NCBI RefSeq assembly: GCF_000155635.1 | Contig: NZ_DS990556.1 | Coordinates: 1,533,637-1,597,636 of the forward strand | Source: Cyanobium sp. PCC 7001 | GTDB taxonomy: Bacteria; Cyanobacteriota; Cyanobacteriia; PCC-6307; Cyanobiaceae | Reading direction: 5' to 3' | Length of the DNA stretch: 64,000 bases | In this document: piece after piece, positions 8,706-18,457 of the stretch | Layout: the number at the start of each line of letters is the position of its first letter | How positions within the stretch are numbered: the first letter of the stretch is position 1 | Program-made: the position numbers and the translations under genes | Notes under the pieces: generated by a model | What the model was told of the DNA's origin: nothing | The model's input: the letters and a program-made list of their open reading frames with translations, nothing else | Databases searched by the model: none

Positions 8706-8719
8706 AGTACGTACGTACC
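8706..8719. promoter_or_regulatory. Candidate LexA-type operator upstream of recA
   Basis: The sequence agtacgtacgtacc contains overlapping GTAC palindromes. It matches the cyanobacterial LexA consensus RGTACNNNDGTWCB except at the D position (C here). It lies about 110 bp upstream of the recA start, in the short spacer behind the HAD gene. Several cyanobacteria do not control recA through LexA, so binding is inference. Confidence 0.35.
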
Positions 8720-8729
8720 CTAGCGAGGG

Positions 8730-9491
8730 TCAGGGCCACAGCGCCAGGGGGGCGGCGAAACGATCCGGCTCGAGCCAGTGGATGCCCTCGGGCAGATCCA
8801 CGCCGTCCGCCGGCCCGAGGTAGCCCCAGCTCACCAGAAAGCAGCGCACGGCCGCCAGGCCCGGATCGGCGCGCACCCGCTCCAGGGTGGGCCGGCGATC
8901 CTCCACGAACCACACCCGGGGGTGGTGGCCGAGCAGCTGCTTCAGCACCTCGGGCTTGCTGCCCTGCTCATGCCCGTGCACCGCCGCGGGCGCCAGGGCG
9001 GCCGACTCCAGCAGGCGCTGGGCGAAGGCTTGTCCCTTGGTGGTGAGCACCATCCAGGTGATCCCGTCCCGCTCCAGCTGCCGCAGCCGCTCCACCACGC
9101 CGGGATAGAATCGGTGCAGGGCCAGCCAGGCCGGCAGATCCCTGCGGATCGCCCGGCTGCGCACCTGCTCCAGGGTCTCCTGCAGCTCGGCATCGCTCCA
9201 GCCCCAGCGGGCCAGGAGCTCGGGAAGCCGCCGGGAATAGTCCGCGAGCAGGTTCTCCAGCGCCAGGTCCGGGCGGGAGAGTTCGGCCGCCATCAGCACC
9301 ATCTCCCAGCCCTTGTGGATGAGGGGGCGCAGCCGGGCGAACCCCGGCGGCGCCTGCTCCGGCAGCGCGAGGGCCGGGGACAGTTGCAGGGCCGCTGTCC
9401 GGGCCGCCCACCAGTACTCGTCCATGCCATCGACGAGCACCCCGTCGAAGTCGAAGACCAGCAGCGGCTCTGGCGGGGAGATCCCAGTCAC
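8730..9491 (-). CDS. HAD-family hydrolase
   Basis: A 253-residue haloacid-dehalogenase phosphatase. Motif I is VFDFDGVLVDG near residue 12 (nucleophile Asp plus general acid Asp), motif II is MVLTTKG, the lysine is in GSKPEVLKQLL, and motif III is VWFVEDRRPTLERV. Between motifs I and II lies a helical cap (about 25-125), as in class I HADs. The substrate is unknown. GTG at 9491 is the start that places motif I at the usual distance. Downstream recA is 130 bp away on the same strand; upstream is tRNA-Gln. Confidence 0.82.
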   Translation of the reverse strand: MTGISPPEPLLVFDFDGVLVDGMDEYWWAARTAALQLSPALALPEQAPPGFARLRPLIHKGWEMVLMAAELSRPDLALENLLADYSRRLPELLARWGWSDAELQETLEQVRSRAIRRDLPAWLALHRFYPGVVERLRQLERDGITWMVLTTKGQAFAQRLLESAALAPAAVHGHEQGSKPEVLKQLLGHHPRVWFVEDRRPTLERVRADPGLAAVRCFLVSWGYLGPADGVDLPEGIHWLEPDRFAAPLALWP

Positions 9492-9522
9492 GGCAGGGCT
9501 CCCCGGGGACTGGAGCAGGAAA

Positions 9523-9594
9523 CTGGGCCGCTAGGATTCGAACCTAGGAATGGCGGGACCAAAACCCGCTGCCTTACCACTTGGCGACGGCCCA
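9523..9594 (-). tRNA. tRNA-Gln (anticodon TTG)
   Basis: 72 nt reading TGGGCCGTCGCCAAGTGG at the 5' end. The acceptor arms TGGGCCG/CGGCCCA pair fully, the anticodon stem-loop is GCGGG-TTTTGGT-CCCGC with anticodon TTG, and the T-arm is CTAGG-TTCGAAT-CCTAG. The discriminator is G; CCA is not encoded. Confidence 0.95.
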
Positions 9595-9754
9595 ATGACG
9601 GTGGAGGTCGACTGCCGGAGGCAGGGTCTCCTGAAAGCGGGGAATCCGAGCTGGTGAGTCCGGCTCCCGGTGCAGCGGCGCTCGCCGATGCCTAGCTAGT
9701 TACCCACAGCGTCCGGTCCTTCGTCAATCACCGGCCACCCAGGGCTCCGGCCCC

Positions 9755-11464
9755 TCAGGCGGGAAACAGGCGCAGACGCTGATCGCCGCTGGGACCGAAC
9801 ACGGCCGTGCGCACCCGGTAGCGGCTGGCGAGCTCCCGCTGAAGCTGGCGTACCCGCTCGCTGCGGGGCAGCAGTTCCACGGGTTGCCCCTGGGCCAGCA
9901 CAACGTGCTCCACCGCCAGTCGGCACTCCTCGAGGGCCGCCAGGGTGTCGTCCCCCTCGGGAACCGAGACGGAGGGCTCCTGGGGGCGGTGGCGGGCGAG
10001 CAGCCGTTCCAGGGCCCGCTGCACCTGGGGCATCGCCCCGCTCTTGATCACCAGGATCGGCAGGCCCAGATCCTGCGCCAGACGACGGACATGGGGGTCG
10101 CGGCCGAGCTGCTGTCGGGCGCTGAGCACCACATCGGCCAGCTCCACGCTGCCCACCACGGCCACGGGCAACTGGCGGGCCCGCACCACCTGCTCGAGGG
10201 TGCTGCGGCTGATGCCGGCTCCGTAGACCCGCAGGGGCGCCGGACCGGTGGAGGCGGGCGGAGGCGCAGAAGCGGCAGCCGCAAGGGAGGGCTCCAGCGG
10301 GGGAGGAGACGCCGGCGCAGCCTGATGGCGGGCCGCCTCCCTGAGGGGAAGGCCGGCGGGAGCCTCGGTGCCGGAGGCCCGCACCGCAGGGGGCGGCAGC
10401 GGCCGGGAGACGGAATGGGGACGCGCGGGCAGGTCGTCCTGCAGCTGCAGACGTCCATCAGGCCCCAGCTCCCGCACCTGGGGCCTGGCCGTCTGGCCCC
10501 GCAGCAGACCATCCACCGTCTGGGCCACATCCCGGTGGATCAGCCAGCGGTGGCGGCTGTGCATCTCCACCGCCAGCGGGAAGGTGGGTTCCGCGGCCCG
10601 CTCGAGCACGGTCTTCTGGGTGCGCCGTCGCCGCGCTTCCTCGTCGCCGAGGGTCACCGACTGGATTCCCCCCACCAGGTCACTGAGGGTGGGGTTCTTG
10701 ATCAGGTTCGTGAGCTCGTTGCCGTGGGCGGTGGCCACCAGCATCACGCCCCGCTCCGCAATGGTGCGCGCCGCCTGGGCTTCCCGTTCCGTGCCGATCT
10801 CATCGATCACGATCACCTCGGGCATGTGGTTCTCCACCGCCTCGATCATCACCTCGTGTTGCAGGTCCGGCCTGACCACCTGCATGCGGCGCGCCCGGCC
10901 GATGGCGGGATGGGGGATGTCGCCATCGCCGGCGATCTCGTTGCTGGTGTCGATCACCACCACCCGCTTGCCGAGATCGTCGGCCAGCACCCGGGCGATC
11001 TCCCGCAGGGCCGTGGTCTTGCCCACCCCGGGGCGGCCCATCAGCAGCAGCGACTGGCCGGAATCGAGCAGGTCACGCACCATCACCACCGTGCCGAACA
11101 CGGCCCGGCCCACCCGGCAGGTGAGGCCCACGATGGTCCCGATGCGGTTGCGGATCGCGCTGATGCGGTGCAGGGTGCAGGCGATGCCGGCCCGGTTGTC
11201 GGCGCCGAAGGCCCCCAGCTGGTCCACCACCGCATCGAGATCGCTGCGCTCCACCGGCCGATCGCCGAGCAGGGCGGCCCGGCCGGGGTAGCGGGCCTCC
11301 GGCAGCCGGCCCAGATCCAGCACCACCTCCAGCAGGTGCGCCCGGCTCTCCGCACTGGCGAGGGCAGCCTGCACGGGTGCCGGCAGCACCGCCAGCAGCC
11401 GGTCCAGATCGTCAGTGACGCCCTGGCCGGCATCCGCGCCGGAGCTCCCGGCCGTCTGGGGCAT
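9755..11464 (-). CDS. ycf45: R3H-type P-loop ATPase, Ycf45/SpoIIIAA-like
   Basis: A 569-residue protein with an AAA-type ATPase domain resembling SpoIIIAA and plastid Ycf45. Walker A is LLLMGRPGVGKTTALREIA and Walker B MPEVIVIDEIG, followed by VATAHGNELTNLIKNPTLSDLVGG. A Pro/Ala-rich linker (about 350-415) leads to a C-terminal domain ending in an R3H-like segment (RSERVRQLQRELASRYRVRTAVFG) in which the signature histidine is not evident. Function in cyanobacteria is unknown; nucleic-acid binding is inferred from the R3H domain. ATG at 11464 is preferred; the frame continues upstream antisense-like through ldpA without coding character. It follows ldpA after 8 bp. Confidence 0.82.
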   Translation of the reverse strand: MPQTAGSSGADAGQGVTDDLDRLLAVLPAPVQAALASAESRAHLLEVVLDLGRLPEARYPGRAALLGDRPVERSDLDAVVDQLGAFGADNRAGIACTLHRISAIRNRIGTIVGLTCRVGRAVFGTVVMVRDLLDSGQSLLLMGRPGVGKTTALREIARVLADDLGKRVVVIDTSNEIAGDGDIPHPAIGRARRMQVVRPDLQHEVMIEAVENHMPEVIVIDEIGTEREAQAARTIAERGVMLVATAHGNELTNLIKNPTLSDLVGGIQSVTLGDEEARRRRTQKTVLERAAEPTFPLAVEMHSRHRWLIHRDVAQTVDGLLRGQTARPQVRELGPDGRLQLQDDLPARPHSVSRPLPPPAVRASGTEAPAGLPLREAARHQAAPASPPPLEPSLAAAASAPPPASTGPAPLRVYGAGISRSTLEQVVRARQLPVAVVGSVELADVVLSARQQLGRDPHVRRLAQDLGLPILVIKSGAMPQVQRALERLLARHRPQEPSVSVPEGDDTLAALEECRLAVEHVVLAQGQPVELLPRSERVRQLQRELASRYRVRTAVFGPSGDQRLRLFPA

Positions 11465-11472
11465 CAGTGAGA

Positions 11473-12531
11473 TCAGGGGCTCGGGTGACAGCACCGCAGC
11501 GGCCTCGGGTGGGTTCGTTCTAGCCAGGGGCGCACCAGAGTCCGCGCCAGCTCCAGGGCCCGAGGCCACAGCTCGGGGCTCTCCAGCAGCGAGCCCCCCC
11601 GCCGCTGGGCCTCCTGCAACAGCGGCTGGAGGGAGCGCCGGGCCACGCCTCCGAAGGCGACGCCCGCGCACAGCCGCGCTGCCTCCGGATGGCGTTCCAG
11701 CAGCGGCAGCGTCGAGGCATTGGTGCCTCCGGCCAGCTGCAGGGGCCCCGGCGGCAGCCGGCGGCCGCGCCGCCGCAGCAGGGTCACGGCGGCATGGGCG
11801 GTGCCGACGCCCACATCCCCGCTCATCGGCCGACCGTCCAGCTGCCAGAGGGGCGCCAGCCCATGGACCCGCAGGGCGCCGTAGCGCTGCCACAGCTCCT
11901 CCGCGGTCACCTCCGGGCCCGCACTCACGGCCACCCGGCGGAACGGCACGCCGCTGCCGGCCAGCTGCTCCAGGCGCCGCTCGAACGCCTGCTGCCGCCC
12001 GGGCCGGGTGTGCAGTTCCACCGCATCGGGGCTCAGCTGGCGCAGCAGCCCCGGCACCGCCGCGGCCGCCAGGCCATGACCGCGCTCCTCGATCAGGCCG
12101 AGGGGACAGGCCGGCAGGCAGCGTCCGCAGCCATAGCAGCGCTCCTCCGCCACACCGGCGGCGCCGGTGGCCCCCACGCCGATGGCCAGGGCCGGACAGA
12201 CCCGCTCGCAGGGGCGGGGACAGGCGGGCGGACAGCGCCGCGGATCGAACCAGGCCTTGCGGAAGTGGGGATCCTCGCCATCGCTCAGGCTCACCATCAG
12301 CCAGGGGCGCCCAGCACCCCGGCGCTCGGCCCAGGCGACGCCGCGCCGGGCGGCCGCCACGGCGGCCGGGTCCGCCGCCACATCCAGACAGTGCACACCG
12401 GCCAGCGCATAGAGGCCGGCGAGGTCCTCGATGGCGGCCAGGTCGTGATTGCTGGCCCCACCGATCCACTTCACCCAGCGGCCGCGCCGCAGGGCCGACT
12501 CGGGGAGGATCCCGGCCGCTGGGGCCGACAC
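11473..12531 (-). CDS. ldpA: LdpA, iron-sulfur circadian-input protein
   Basis: LdpA senses redox state for the cyanobacterial clock (light-dependent period). The sequence shows LAGVHCLDVAADPAAVAAARRG, PWLMVSLSDGEDPHFRKAWFDP, a cysteine cluster CPPACPRPCERVC and a ferredoxin-like RCYGCGRCLPACPLGLIEE, consistent with two iron-sulfur clusters. There is no ATG in a suitable place; GTG at 12531 (VSAPAAG...) gives 352 residues, the length I recall for the S. elongatus protein. The frame is open further upstream, so the start is tentative. It lies directly after ndhN and 8 bp before ycf45 on the same strand, so it is probably one transcript. Confidence 0.82.
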   Translation of the reverse strand: MSAPAAGILPESALRRGRWVKWIGGASNHDLAAIEDLAGLYALAGVHCLDVAADPAAVAAARRGVAWAERRGAGRPWLMVSLSDGEDPHFRKAWFDPRRCPPACPRPCERVCPALAIGVGATGAAGVAEERCYGCGRCLPACPLGLIEERGHGLAAAAVPGLLRQLSPDAVELHTRPGRQQAFERRLEQLAGSGVPFRRVAVSAGPEVTAEELWQRYGALRVHGLAPLWQLDGRPMSGDVGVGTAHAAVTLLRRRGRRLPPGPLQLAGGTNASTLPLLERHPEAARLCAGVAFGGVARRSLQPLLQEAQRRGGSLLESPELWPRALELARTLVRPWLERTHPRPLRCCHPSP

Positions 12532-12554
12532 CCCGCGGCTGGCGGTGGGGGAGT

Positions 12555-13019
12555 TCAGGCGGCGGCCAGCAGGGCCTCCAGAGGTTGCCAGCGCAGCGCG
12601 CGGGCGCCGCCCATCTCCACCACGATCTTGAGGCGGGGTTCCCGCCGGGTGAGGGCCACCAGGGAACTGAGTTCCGCCGTGGAGAGCACCTGACCCTCCA
12701 GCAACCACAGCAGGATGGGCTGGTCGCCCTCCAGCAGGCTGCCCAGCTGGGGCATCACCCGGTGCACGTCCCCCACCGCGGCGCCGCGTCCCACGCTCTG
12801 GTGGCCCAGGTGCGGTGGACGCACACCGTGGAGCTGAAGCAGGAACGCCTCGGGATCGCCGAGGCCGCGGGCCGAGGTGAGCTGGGCGCGGTAACCGGCA
12901 GCCCGCAGTCGCCGCATCAGCCGGGTCTCCGCCCCTCCTTCCAACGGGGCGAACAGAGCCAGGGCACCGGCCCGCTCGAGGTCTTGCCGAAATCCCCGAC
13001 CAGACAACAGCAGCGGCAT
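12555..13019 (-). CDS. ndhN: NAD(P)H-quinone oxidoreductase (NDH-1) subunit N
   Basis: A 154-residue peripheral subunit of the cyanobacterial NDH-1 complex, which carries out cyclic electron flow and respiration in thylakoids. Hallmark stretches are [60 protein letters not shown] and [22 protein letters not shown] at 13019 ([10 protein letters not shown]) matches the family N-terminus. First gene of the probable ndhN-ldpA-ycf45 unit; its promoter shares the 530 bp spacer with the divergent ribosomal cluster. Confidence 0.93.
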   Translation of the reverse strand: MPLLLSGRGFRQDLERAGALALFAPLEGGAETRLMRRLRAAGYRAQLTSARGLGDPEAFLLQLHGVRPPHLGHQSVGRGAAVGDVHRVMPQLGSLLEGDQPILLWLLEGQVLSTAELSSLVALTRREPRLKIVVEMGGARALRWQPLEALLAAA

Positions 13020-13107
13020 GGCGACGGTGACGCGGTGGGCCGAGTCTGCCAGCTTCCCGGGGATGGGGGACGTTCCCTGGGGACAACGCAGGGAGGGGGG
13101 AAGGCCG

Positions 13108-13118
13108 TGGGGTATGGT
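13108..13118 (+). promoter_or_regulatory. Extended -10-like element upstream of the rplC leader
   Basis: tggggtatggt includes TATGGT at 13113-13118 with a G-rich TG extension. No good -35 box is seen at the expected spacing. If used, transcription would start near 13125, giving an rplC 5' leader of about 420 nt. Similar TATGGT/TATGAT elements precede rpmJ and rplM. Confidence 0.3.
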
Positions 13119-13119
13119 T

Positions 13120-13549
13120 GTCAGCTGTGCTTGGAATCTGTGCCCGACCGCTAGCCGGGCCTCCAGAACATTGCACCAGGTCGCCAGTGGTGGCGACCTC
13201 CACGGCCTGAGCGGCAGCGCAGGTTTTTCCACCGCCCTGGCCCCGGCCCGGACGCCCCAACGGAAAGACCAGTCAAACCGCCGGGAAACTGCCTGAACGC
13301 GCTGATCTCTCCCACGAGTCGGTCCGTCCGGTCCAGGCAAGTCCCAGCCGCGCTGATCAGATCCTGCGATCTGTCTGCTAGCGCCCTGAACGTCTCTTCA
13401 GGGTTCCGTGCCTCACCGGAGTCGTCGCCGACGCCGGAGTTCTGAGCCGGGATCCGGAACCGGATGACACGGCACGGCACGACCTTCCAGGCATCCGCAT
13501 CGGCTTCACCGGAAACCCCGGTGGTCCAGCTGGCGCTGACTCCCCTCCT
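13120..13549 (+). promoter_or_regulatory. Hairpin-rich 5' leader of the ribosomal supercluster
   Basis: This 430-base stretch contains no credible gene. It holds several perfect short hairpins: cagatc/gatctg at 13358-13373 (loop ctgc), ccctgaa/ttcaggg at 13384-13403 (loop cgtctc), atccgg/ccggat at 13452-13465 and accgg/ccggt at 13508-13522. A long structured leader before the first r-protein gene suggests feedback control by an r-protein (L4 does this for the E. coli S10 operon, with a different leader). The control function is inference. Confidence 0.4.
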
Positions 13550-14197
13550 ATGTCCATCGGCATTCTTGGGAAGAAGCTGGGTATGTCCCAGTTCTTCGAC
13601 GAGGCGGGCAAGTCCATCCCGGTCACTGTGATCGAGGCTGGCCCCTGCCGCATCACCCAGATCAAATCCACCGGCACCGACGGCTACAACGCCGTGCAGC
13701 TCGGTTTCGGCGACATTCGCGAGAAGCTCGTGAACAAGCCTGCCCAGGGCCACCTCGCCAAATCCGGCGAGGAGCTGCTCCGCCACCTCAAGGAATACCG
13801 GGTCGACAGCCTGGATGGTCTCGAGCTCGGCGGTGCAGTCACCGTCGCCGCCTTCGAGCCCGGCCAGAAGGTCGACGTGAGCGGCGACACCATGGGCCGT
13901 GGCTTCGCGGGTTACCAGAAGCGCCACGGCTTCAGCCGCGGCCCCATGACCCACGGTTCCAAGAACCATCGCGAGCCCGGTTCCACCGGCGCCGGAACCA
14001 CCCCGGGCCGGGTCTACCCCGGCAAGCGGATGGCCGGCCGTTACGGCGGCAAGCAGACCACCACCCGTGGTCTGGTGATCCTGAAGGTGGACACCGAGCG
14101 GAATCTGCTGGTGGTGAAGGGATCGGTGCCCGGCAAGCCCGGCGCGCTGCTCAACATCCGCCCGGCGAACCGGGTGGGCGCCAACGCCGGGAACTGA
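13550..14197 (+). CDS. rplC: Ribosomal protein L3
   Basis: A 215-residue early 50S assembly protein near the peptidyl-transferase centre. [18 protein letters not shown] opens the protein; the conserved extended loop reads [22 protein letters not shown], then [17 protein letters not shown]. First gene of the supercluster, 14 bp before rplD with a strong gaggagg-type site for the next gene. rpsJ, which heads the E. coli S10 operon, is absent here and lies after tuf at 60.4 kb, the usual cyanobacterial arrangement. Confidence 0.98.
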   Translation: MSIGILGKKLGMSQFFDEAGKSIPVTVIEAGPCRITQIKSTGTDGYNAVQLGFGDIREKLVNKPAQGHLAKSGEELLRHLKEYRVDSLDGLELGGAVTVAAFEPGQKVDVSGDTMGRGFAGYQKRHGFSRGPMTHGSKNHREPGSTGAGTTPGRVYPGKRMAGRYGGKQTTTRGLVILKVDTERNLLVVKGSVPGKPGALLNIRPANRVGANAGN

Positions 14198-14211
14198 GGA
14201 GGACCGAGAAC

Positions 14212-14847
14212 ATGGCTCACTGTGTGATTCGCGACTGGCAGGGCAAGGAGGCCGGCAAGGCCGACCTTGACCTGAAGGTCGCCAAGGAAAGCTCCGCCAC
14301 CGACCTGGTGCACCGCGCCGTGGTGCGCCAGCTGGCCCACGCCCGCCAGGGCACGGCCAGCACCCTCACCCGGGCCGAAGTGGCCGGTGGTGGCCGCAAG
14401 CCCTACAAGCAGAAGGGAACCGGCCGGGCCCGCCAGGGCTCCATCCGCACCCCGCTGCGTCCGGGCGGTGGCGTGGTGTTCGGGCCCAAGCCCCGCAGCT
14501 ACGCACTGGCGATGAACCGCAAGGAGCGTCGCCTGGCCCTCCGCACCGCGCTGATGAGCCGGGTGGAGGACATCACCGTGGTGAAGGGCTTCGGCGCCGG
14601 GCTCGACACTCCCAAAACCAAGGAGATCACCGCCGCCCTCACCCGCCTCGGCATCGAGGCCGGCGCCAAGGTGCTGGTGATCCTCGACAACGCCTCCGAG
14701 GCCGTGCGCAAGTCCGTGCGGAACCTCGAGAAGGTGAAGCTGATCGCCGCCGATCAGCTCAACGTGTTCGACCTGCTCCACGCCAACAAGCTGGTGGTGA
14801 GCGAGGAGGCACTCGCGAAGATTCAGGAGGTCTACGGCGATGGCTGA
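14212..14847 (+). CDS. rplD: Ribosomal protein L4
   Basis: A 211-residue 50S protein whose central loop ([19 protein letters not shown], near residues 57-77) reaches into the exit tunnel. In E. coli L4 represses its own operon by binding the leader, which makes it the first candidate regulator for the hairpins before rplC. Its stop overlaps the rplW start by 8 bp, implying translational coupling. Confidence 0.98.
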   Translation: MAHCVIRDWQGKEAGKADLDLKVAKESSATDLVHRAVVRQLAHARQGTASTLTRAEVAGGGRKPYKQKGTGRARQGSIRTPLRPGGGVVFGPKPRSYALAMNRKERRLALRTALMSRVEDITVVKGFGAGLDTPKTKEITAALTRLGIEAGAKVLVILDNASEAVRKSVRNLEKVKLIAADQLNVFDLLHANKLVVSEEALAKIQEVYGDG

Positions 14848-15142
14848 ACGTTTTGCAGGCCGGCTCGCGGATGTGATCCGCAGGCCGCTGATCACCGAGA
14901 AGGCCACCCGTGCCCTCGAACTGAACCAGTACACCTTCGAGGTGGACCATCGGGCCGCCAAGCCCGACATCAAGGCCGCCGTCGAAACCCTCTTCGACGT
15001 GAAGGTGGTGGGCGTGAGCACCATGAACCCGCCGCGTCGCACCCGCCGCGTCGGCCGCTTCGCCGGCAAGCGCGCCCAGGTCAAGAAAGCGGTGGTGCGC
15101 CTGGCCGAGGGCAACGCCATCCAGCTGTTCCCTGAGTCCTGA
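14840..15142 (+). CDS. rplW: Ribosomal protein L23
   Basis: A 100-residue protein at the tunnel exit, docking site for trigger factor and SRP. Typical sequence: [24 protein letters not shown] and [18 protein letters not shown]. Overlaps rplD; followed after 18 bp by rplB. Confidence 0.98.
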   Translation: MAERFAGRLADVIRRPLITEKATRALELNQYTFEVDHRAAKPDIKAAVETLFDVKVVGVSTMNPPRRTRRVGRFAGKRAQVKKAVVRLAEGNAIQLFPES

Positions 15143-15160
15143 GGAGGGGTCTGAAACCAC

Positions 15161-16024
15161 ATGGCAATCCGTAACTACCGCCCCACCACGCCCGGCACCC
15201 GCACCCGCGTCGCCAGTGACTTCACCGAAGTCACCGGCCGCGGTCGGGAGCGGGGCCTGGTGGTGGCCAAGCACCGCCGCAAGGGCCGCAACAACCGCGG
15301 CGTGATCACCTGCCGCCATCGCGGCGGCGGCCACAAGCGCCTCTATCGCCTCGTCGACTTCCGCCGGGACAAGCACGGCGTGGTGGCGAAGGTGGCGGCC
15401 ATCCACTACGACCCCCACCGCAATGCCCGGCTGGCCCTGCTCTTCTACGCCGATGGCGAGAAGCGCTACATCCTGGCCCCCGCCGGGATCGAGATCGGCC
15501 AGCAGGTGGTGTCCGGCCCCGAGTCCCCGATCGAGACCGGCAATGCCCTGCCGCTCTCGGCCATCCCCCTGGGCTCCAGCGTTCACAACGTGGAGCTGTA
15601 CGCCGGTCGCGGCGGCCAGATGGTGCGCACCGCCGGTGCCAGCGCCCAGGTGATGGCCAAGGAAGGTGACTATGTCGCTCTCAAGCTGCCCTCCACCGAG
15701 GTGCGCCTGGTGCGCCGCGAGTGCTACGCCACCCTCGGCGAAGTGGGCAACTCCGAGGTGCGCAACACCAGCCTGGGCAAGGCCGGTCGCAAGCGCTGGC
15801 TGGGCCGCCGCCCCGAGGTGCGCGGCTCGGTGATGAACCCCTGCGACCACCCCCACGGTGGTGGTGAGGGCCGTGCTCCGATCGGCCGCTCCGGCCCCGT
15901 CACCCCCTGGGGCAAGCCGGCCCTCGGCCTCAAGACCCGCAAGCGGAACAAGCCCAGCAACCGGTTTGTGCTCCGGAAACGTCGCCGCACCTCCAAGCGG
16001 AGCCGTGGCGGACGCGATTCCTGA
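15161..16024 (+). CDS. rplB: Ribosomal protein L2
   Basis: A 287-residue primary 23S rRNA-binding protein needed for subunit joining and peptidyl transfer. The conserved C-terminal block [20 protein letters not shown] includes the essential histidine; the tail is Lys/Arg-rich ([21 protein letters not shown]). Full length and colinear with cyanobacterial L2. A ctgaggagg site precedes the ATG. Confidence 0.98.
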   Translation: MAIRNYRPTTPGTRTRVASDFTEVTGRGRERGLVVAKHRRKGRNNRGVITCRHRGGGHKRLYRLVDFRRDKHGVVAKVAAIHYDPHRNARLALLFYADGEKRYILAPAGIEIGQQVVSGPESPIETGNALPLSAIPLGSSVHNVELYAGRGGQMVRTAGASAQVMAKEGDYVALKLPSTEVRLVRRECYATLGEVGNSEVRNTSLGKAGRKRWLGRRPEVRGSVMNPCDHPHGGGEGRAPIGRSGPVTPWGKPALGLKTRKRNKPSNRFVLRKRRRTSKRSRGGRDS

Positions 16025-16059
16025 TGAACCACACCGCTTTGCCCGCTTCCTGAACCGCT

Positions 16060-16335
<276 letters not shown>

Positions 16336-16338
16336 TCC

Positions 16339-16692
16339 ATGGCTAACACCGCTCCGAATCAGGCGCTCGCCCACGGCCGCTACATCCGCGGTTCCGTGAG
16401 CAAGGTGCGCCGGGTTCTCGACCAGATCCGCGGCCGCACCTACCGCGAGGCGCTGATCATGCTCGAGTTCATGCCCTACCGCTCCACCGGACCCATCACC
16501 AAGGTGCTGCGCAGCGCCGTGGCCAACGCCGAGCACAACCTCGGCATGGATCCGGCCAGCCTGGTGGTCACCACCGCCAGCGCTGACATGGGCCCCTCCA
16601 TGAAGCGCTACCGGCCCCGAGCACAGGGTCGCGCCTACGCGATCAAGAAACAGACCTGCCACATCAGCATTGCTGTGGCTCCTTCCGCCTGA
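16339..16692 (+). CDS. rplV: Ribosomal protein L22
   Basis: A 117-residue protein lining the exit tunnel. ARYIRGS-like start ([21 protein letters not shown]), [11 protein letters not shown] and the beta-hairpin region [22 protein letters not shown], the tunnel loop where macrolide-resistance changes occur in other bacteria; nothing unusual is seen there. Confidence 0.98.
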   Translation: MANTAPNQALAHGRYIRGSVSKVRRVLDQIRGRTYREALIMLEFMPYRSTGPITKVLRSAVANAEHNLGMDPASLVVTTASADMGPSMKRYRPRAQGRAYAIKKQTCHISIAVAPSA

Positions 16693-16712
16693 CCCCCGAG
16701 GACACCGCACCG

Positions 16713-17441
16713 ATGGGACACAAAATCCATCCAACCGGCCTGCGCCTGGGGATCACCCAGGACCACCGCTCCCGCTGGTACGCCCCGAGCAAGACCTATC
16801 CCACCCTCCTCCAGGAGGACGATCGGATCCGCAAGTTCATCCACAAGAAGTACGGCGCCGCCGGTATTTCCGATGTGCTGATCGCCCGCAAGGCGGACCA
16901 GCTCGAAGTGGAGCTCAAGACCGCCCGCCCCGGCGTGCTGGTGGGCCGCCAGGGCAGCGGCATCGAAGATCTCCGCAACGGCATCCAGAAGACCGTGGGT
17001 GATGCGAACCGTCAGGTGCGCATCAACGTGGTGGAAGTGGAGCGCGTCGACGCCGACGCCTTCCTGCTGGCCGAATACATCGCCCAGCAGCTGGAGAAGC
17101 GGGTGGCCTTCCGCCGGGTGATCCGCATGGCCGTGCAGCGGGCCCAGCGGGCCGGCGTGCTGGGCCTGAAGATCCAGGTGAGCGGCCGTCTCAACGGCGC
17201 CGAGATCGCCCGCACCGAGTGGACCCGGGAAGGCCGGGTGCCGCTGCACACCCTGCGCGCCGACATCGACTACGCCACCAAGCTGGCCAGCACCACCTAC
17301 GGGGTGCTGGGCATCAAGGTGTGGGTGTTCAAGGGCGAGGTGTTGCCGGGCCAGAAGGAGCAACTGCCCGTGGGCGCCGCTCCCCGCCGCCGGACCAGCC
17401 GGCAGCCCCAACAGTTCGAAGACCGTTCGAACCAGGAGTGA
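16713..17441 (+). CDS. rpsC: Ribosomal protein S3
   Basis: A 242-residue 30S mRNA-entry protein. It begins [14 protein letters not shown], has a KH type II domain with [17 protein letters not shown] in place of the GxxG loop region, and a C-terminal domain ending [17 protein letters not shown], followed by a polar tail of about 25 residues rich in Arg/Gln. Confidence 0.98.
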   Translation: MGHKIHPTGLRLGITQDHRSRWYAPSKTYPTLLQEDDRIRKFIHKKYGAAGISDVLIARKADQLEVELKTARPGVLVGRQGSGIEDLRNGIQKTVGDANRQVRINVVEVERVDADAFLLAEYIAQQLEKRVAFRRVIRMAVQRAQRAGVLGLKIQVSGRLNGAEIARTEWTREGRVPLHTLRADIDYATKLASTTYGVLGIKVWVFKGEVLPGQKEQLPVGAAPRRRTSRQPQQFEDRSNQE

Positions 17442-17457
17442 TCAGGAGGCCTGAACC

Positions 17458-17949
17458 ATGCTGAGTCCAAGACGCGTCAAGTTCCGCAAGCAACAGCGAG
17501 GCCGCATGCGCGGCGTCGCCACGCGCGGCAACACCATCGCCTTCGGGGAGTTCGCCCTGCAGGCCCAGGAGTGCGGGTGGATCACCTCCCGCCAGATCGA
17601 AGCCAGTCGTCGCGCCATGACCCGCTACGTCAAGCGGGGCGGCAAGATCTGGATCCGGATCTTTCCCGACAAGCCGGTCACCATGCGCCCCGCCGAGACC
17701 CGCATGGGTTCCGGCAAGGGCAACCCGGAGTTCTGGGTGGCGGTGATCAAGCCCGGGCGCATCCTGTTCGAGATGGGCGGTGCCGACATCACCCCCGAGA
17801 TCGCACGGGAAGCCATGCGCCTGGCGCAGTACAAGCTGCCCGTGAAGACCAAGTTCCTCACCCTGGACGACCAGCCGGTCGCCGGTGGTGAAGCCCCTGC
17901 AGCTGCTGCTTCGGTCACGGCCGAGCCTGCCAACACTGTGGAGTCCTGA
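17458..17949 (+). CDS. rplP: Ribosomal protein L16 with Ala-rich C-terminal extension
   Basis: A 163-residue L16 that helps position A-site tRNA. The core runs from [17 protein letters not shown] through [19 protein letters not shown] to [12 protein letters not shown]. The family is usually about 136-140 residues; here the last 24 ([21 protein letters not shown] region) are an Ala/Thr/Glu tail with no equivalent in E. coli. Confidence 0.97.
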   Translation: MLSPRRVKFRKQQRGRMRGVATRGNTIAFGEFALQAQECGWITSRQIEASRRAMTRYVKRGGKIWIRIFPDKPVTMRPAETRMGSGKGNPEFWVAVIKPGRILFEMGGADITPEIAREAMRLAQYKLPVKTKFLTLDDQPVAGGEAPAAAASVTAEPANTVES

Positions 17950-17951
17950 CC

Positions 17952-18176
17952 ATGGCCCTTCCTGCCATCACCGACGTGCGCAAGCTCACGGACGTTGACA
18001 TCACCGAGCAGATCGACGCCACCCGGCGTGAACTGTTCGACCTGCGCTTCCAGCAGGCCACCCGCCGTCTGGAAAATCCGCACCGCTTCAAGAAAGCCCG
18101 CATCAAGCTGGCCCACCTGCTCACGGTGCAGAACGAGCGCAAGGCCTCCGCAGCCCCGGCTGATTCAGCTACCTGA
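17952..18176 (+). CDS. rpmC: Ribosomal protein L29
   Basis: A 74-residue helical protein beside L23 at the tunnel exit. [34 protein letters not shown] is the diagnostic two-helix stretch. Starts 2 bp after the rplP stop. Confidence 0.97.
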   Translation: MALPAITDVRKLTDVDITEQIDATRRELFDLRFQQATRRLENPHRFKKARIKLAHLLTVQNERKASAAPADSAT

Positions 18177-18192
18177 TACCCCCCTCGATCCC

Positions 18193-18444
18193 ATGGCACT
18201 CAAGGAAAGGGTCGGCACCGTCGTCAGCGACAAGATGGACAAGACGGTGGTGGTGGCGGTGGAAAACCGCTTCCCCCATCCCATCTACCAGAAGACGGTG
18301 AGCCGCACCAAACGCTACAAAGCTCACGACGAAGACAACAGCTGCAAGGTGGGCGACCGGGTTCGCATCACCGAAACCCGCCCCCTCAGCCGCACCAAGC
18401 GCTGGACCGTGGCCGAGGTGCTCAACACCTCCGCCGCCACTTGA
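18193..18444 (+). CDS. rpsQ: Ribosomal protein S17
   Basis: An 83-residue OB-fold 30S assembly protein: [63 protein letters not shown] at 18193 matches the family; the longer frame from 17995 overlaps rpmC and is not used. Confidence 0.97.
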   Translation: MALKERVGTVVSDKMDKTVVVAVENRFPHPIYQKTVSRTKRYKAHDEDNSCKVGDRVRITETRPLSRTKRWTVAEVLNTSAAT

Positions 18445-18457
18445 CGAGGAACGACCG

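Noticed and set aside
11465-12469. N-terminal extension of the ycf45 frame to 12469
   Set aside because: This part lies inside ldpA in another frame and has no similarity to Ycf45; the ATG at 11464 starts the real protein.
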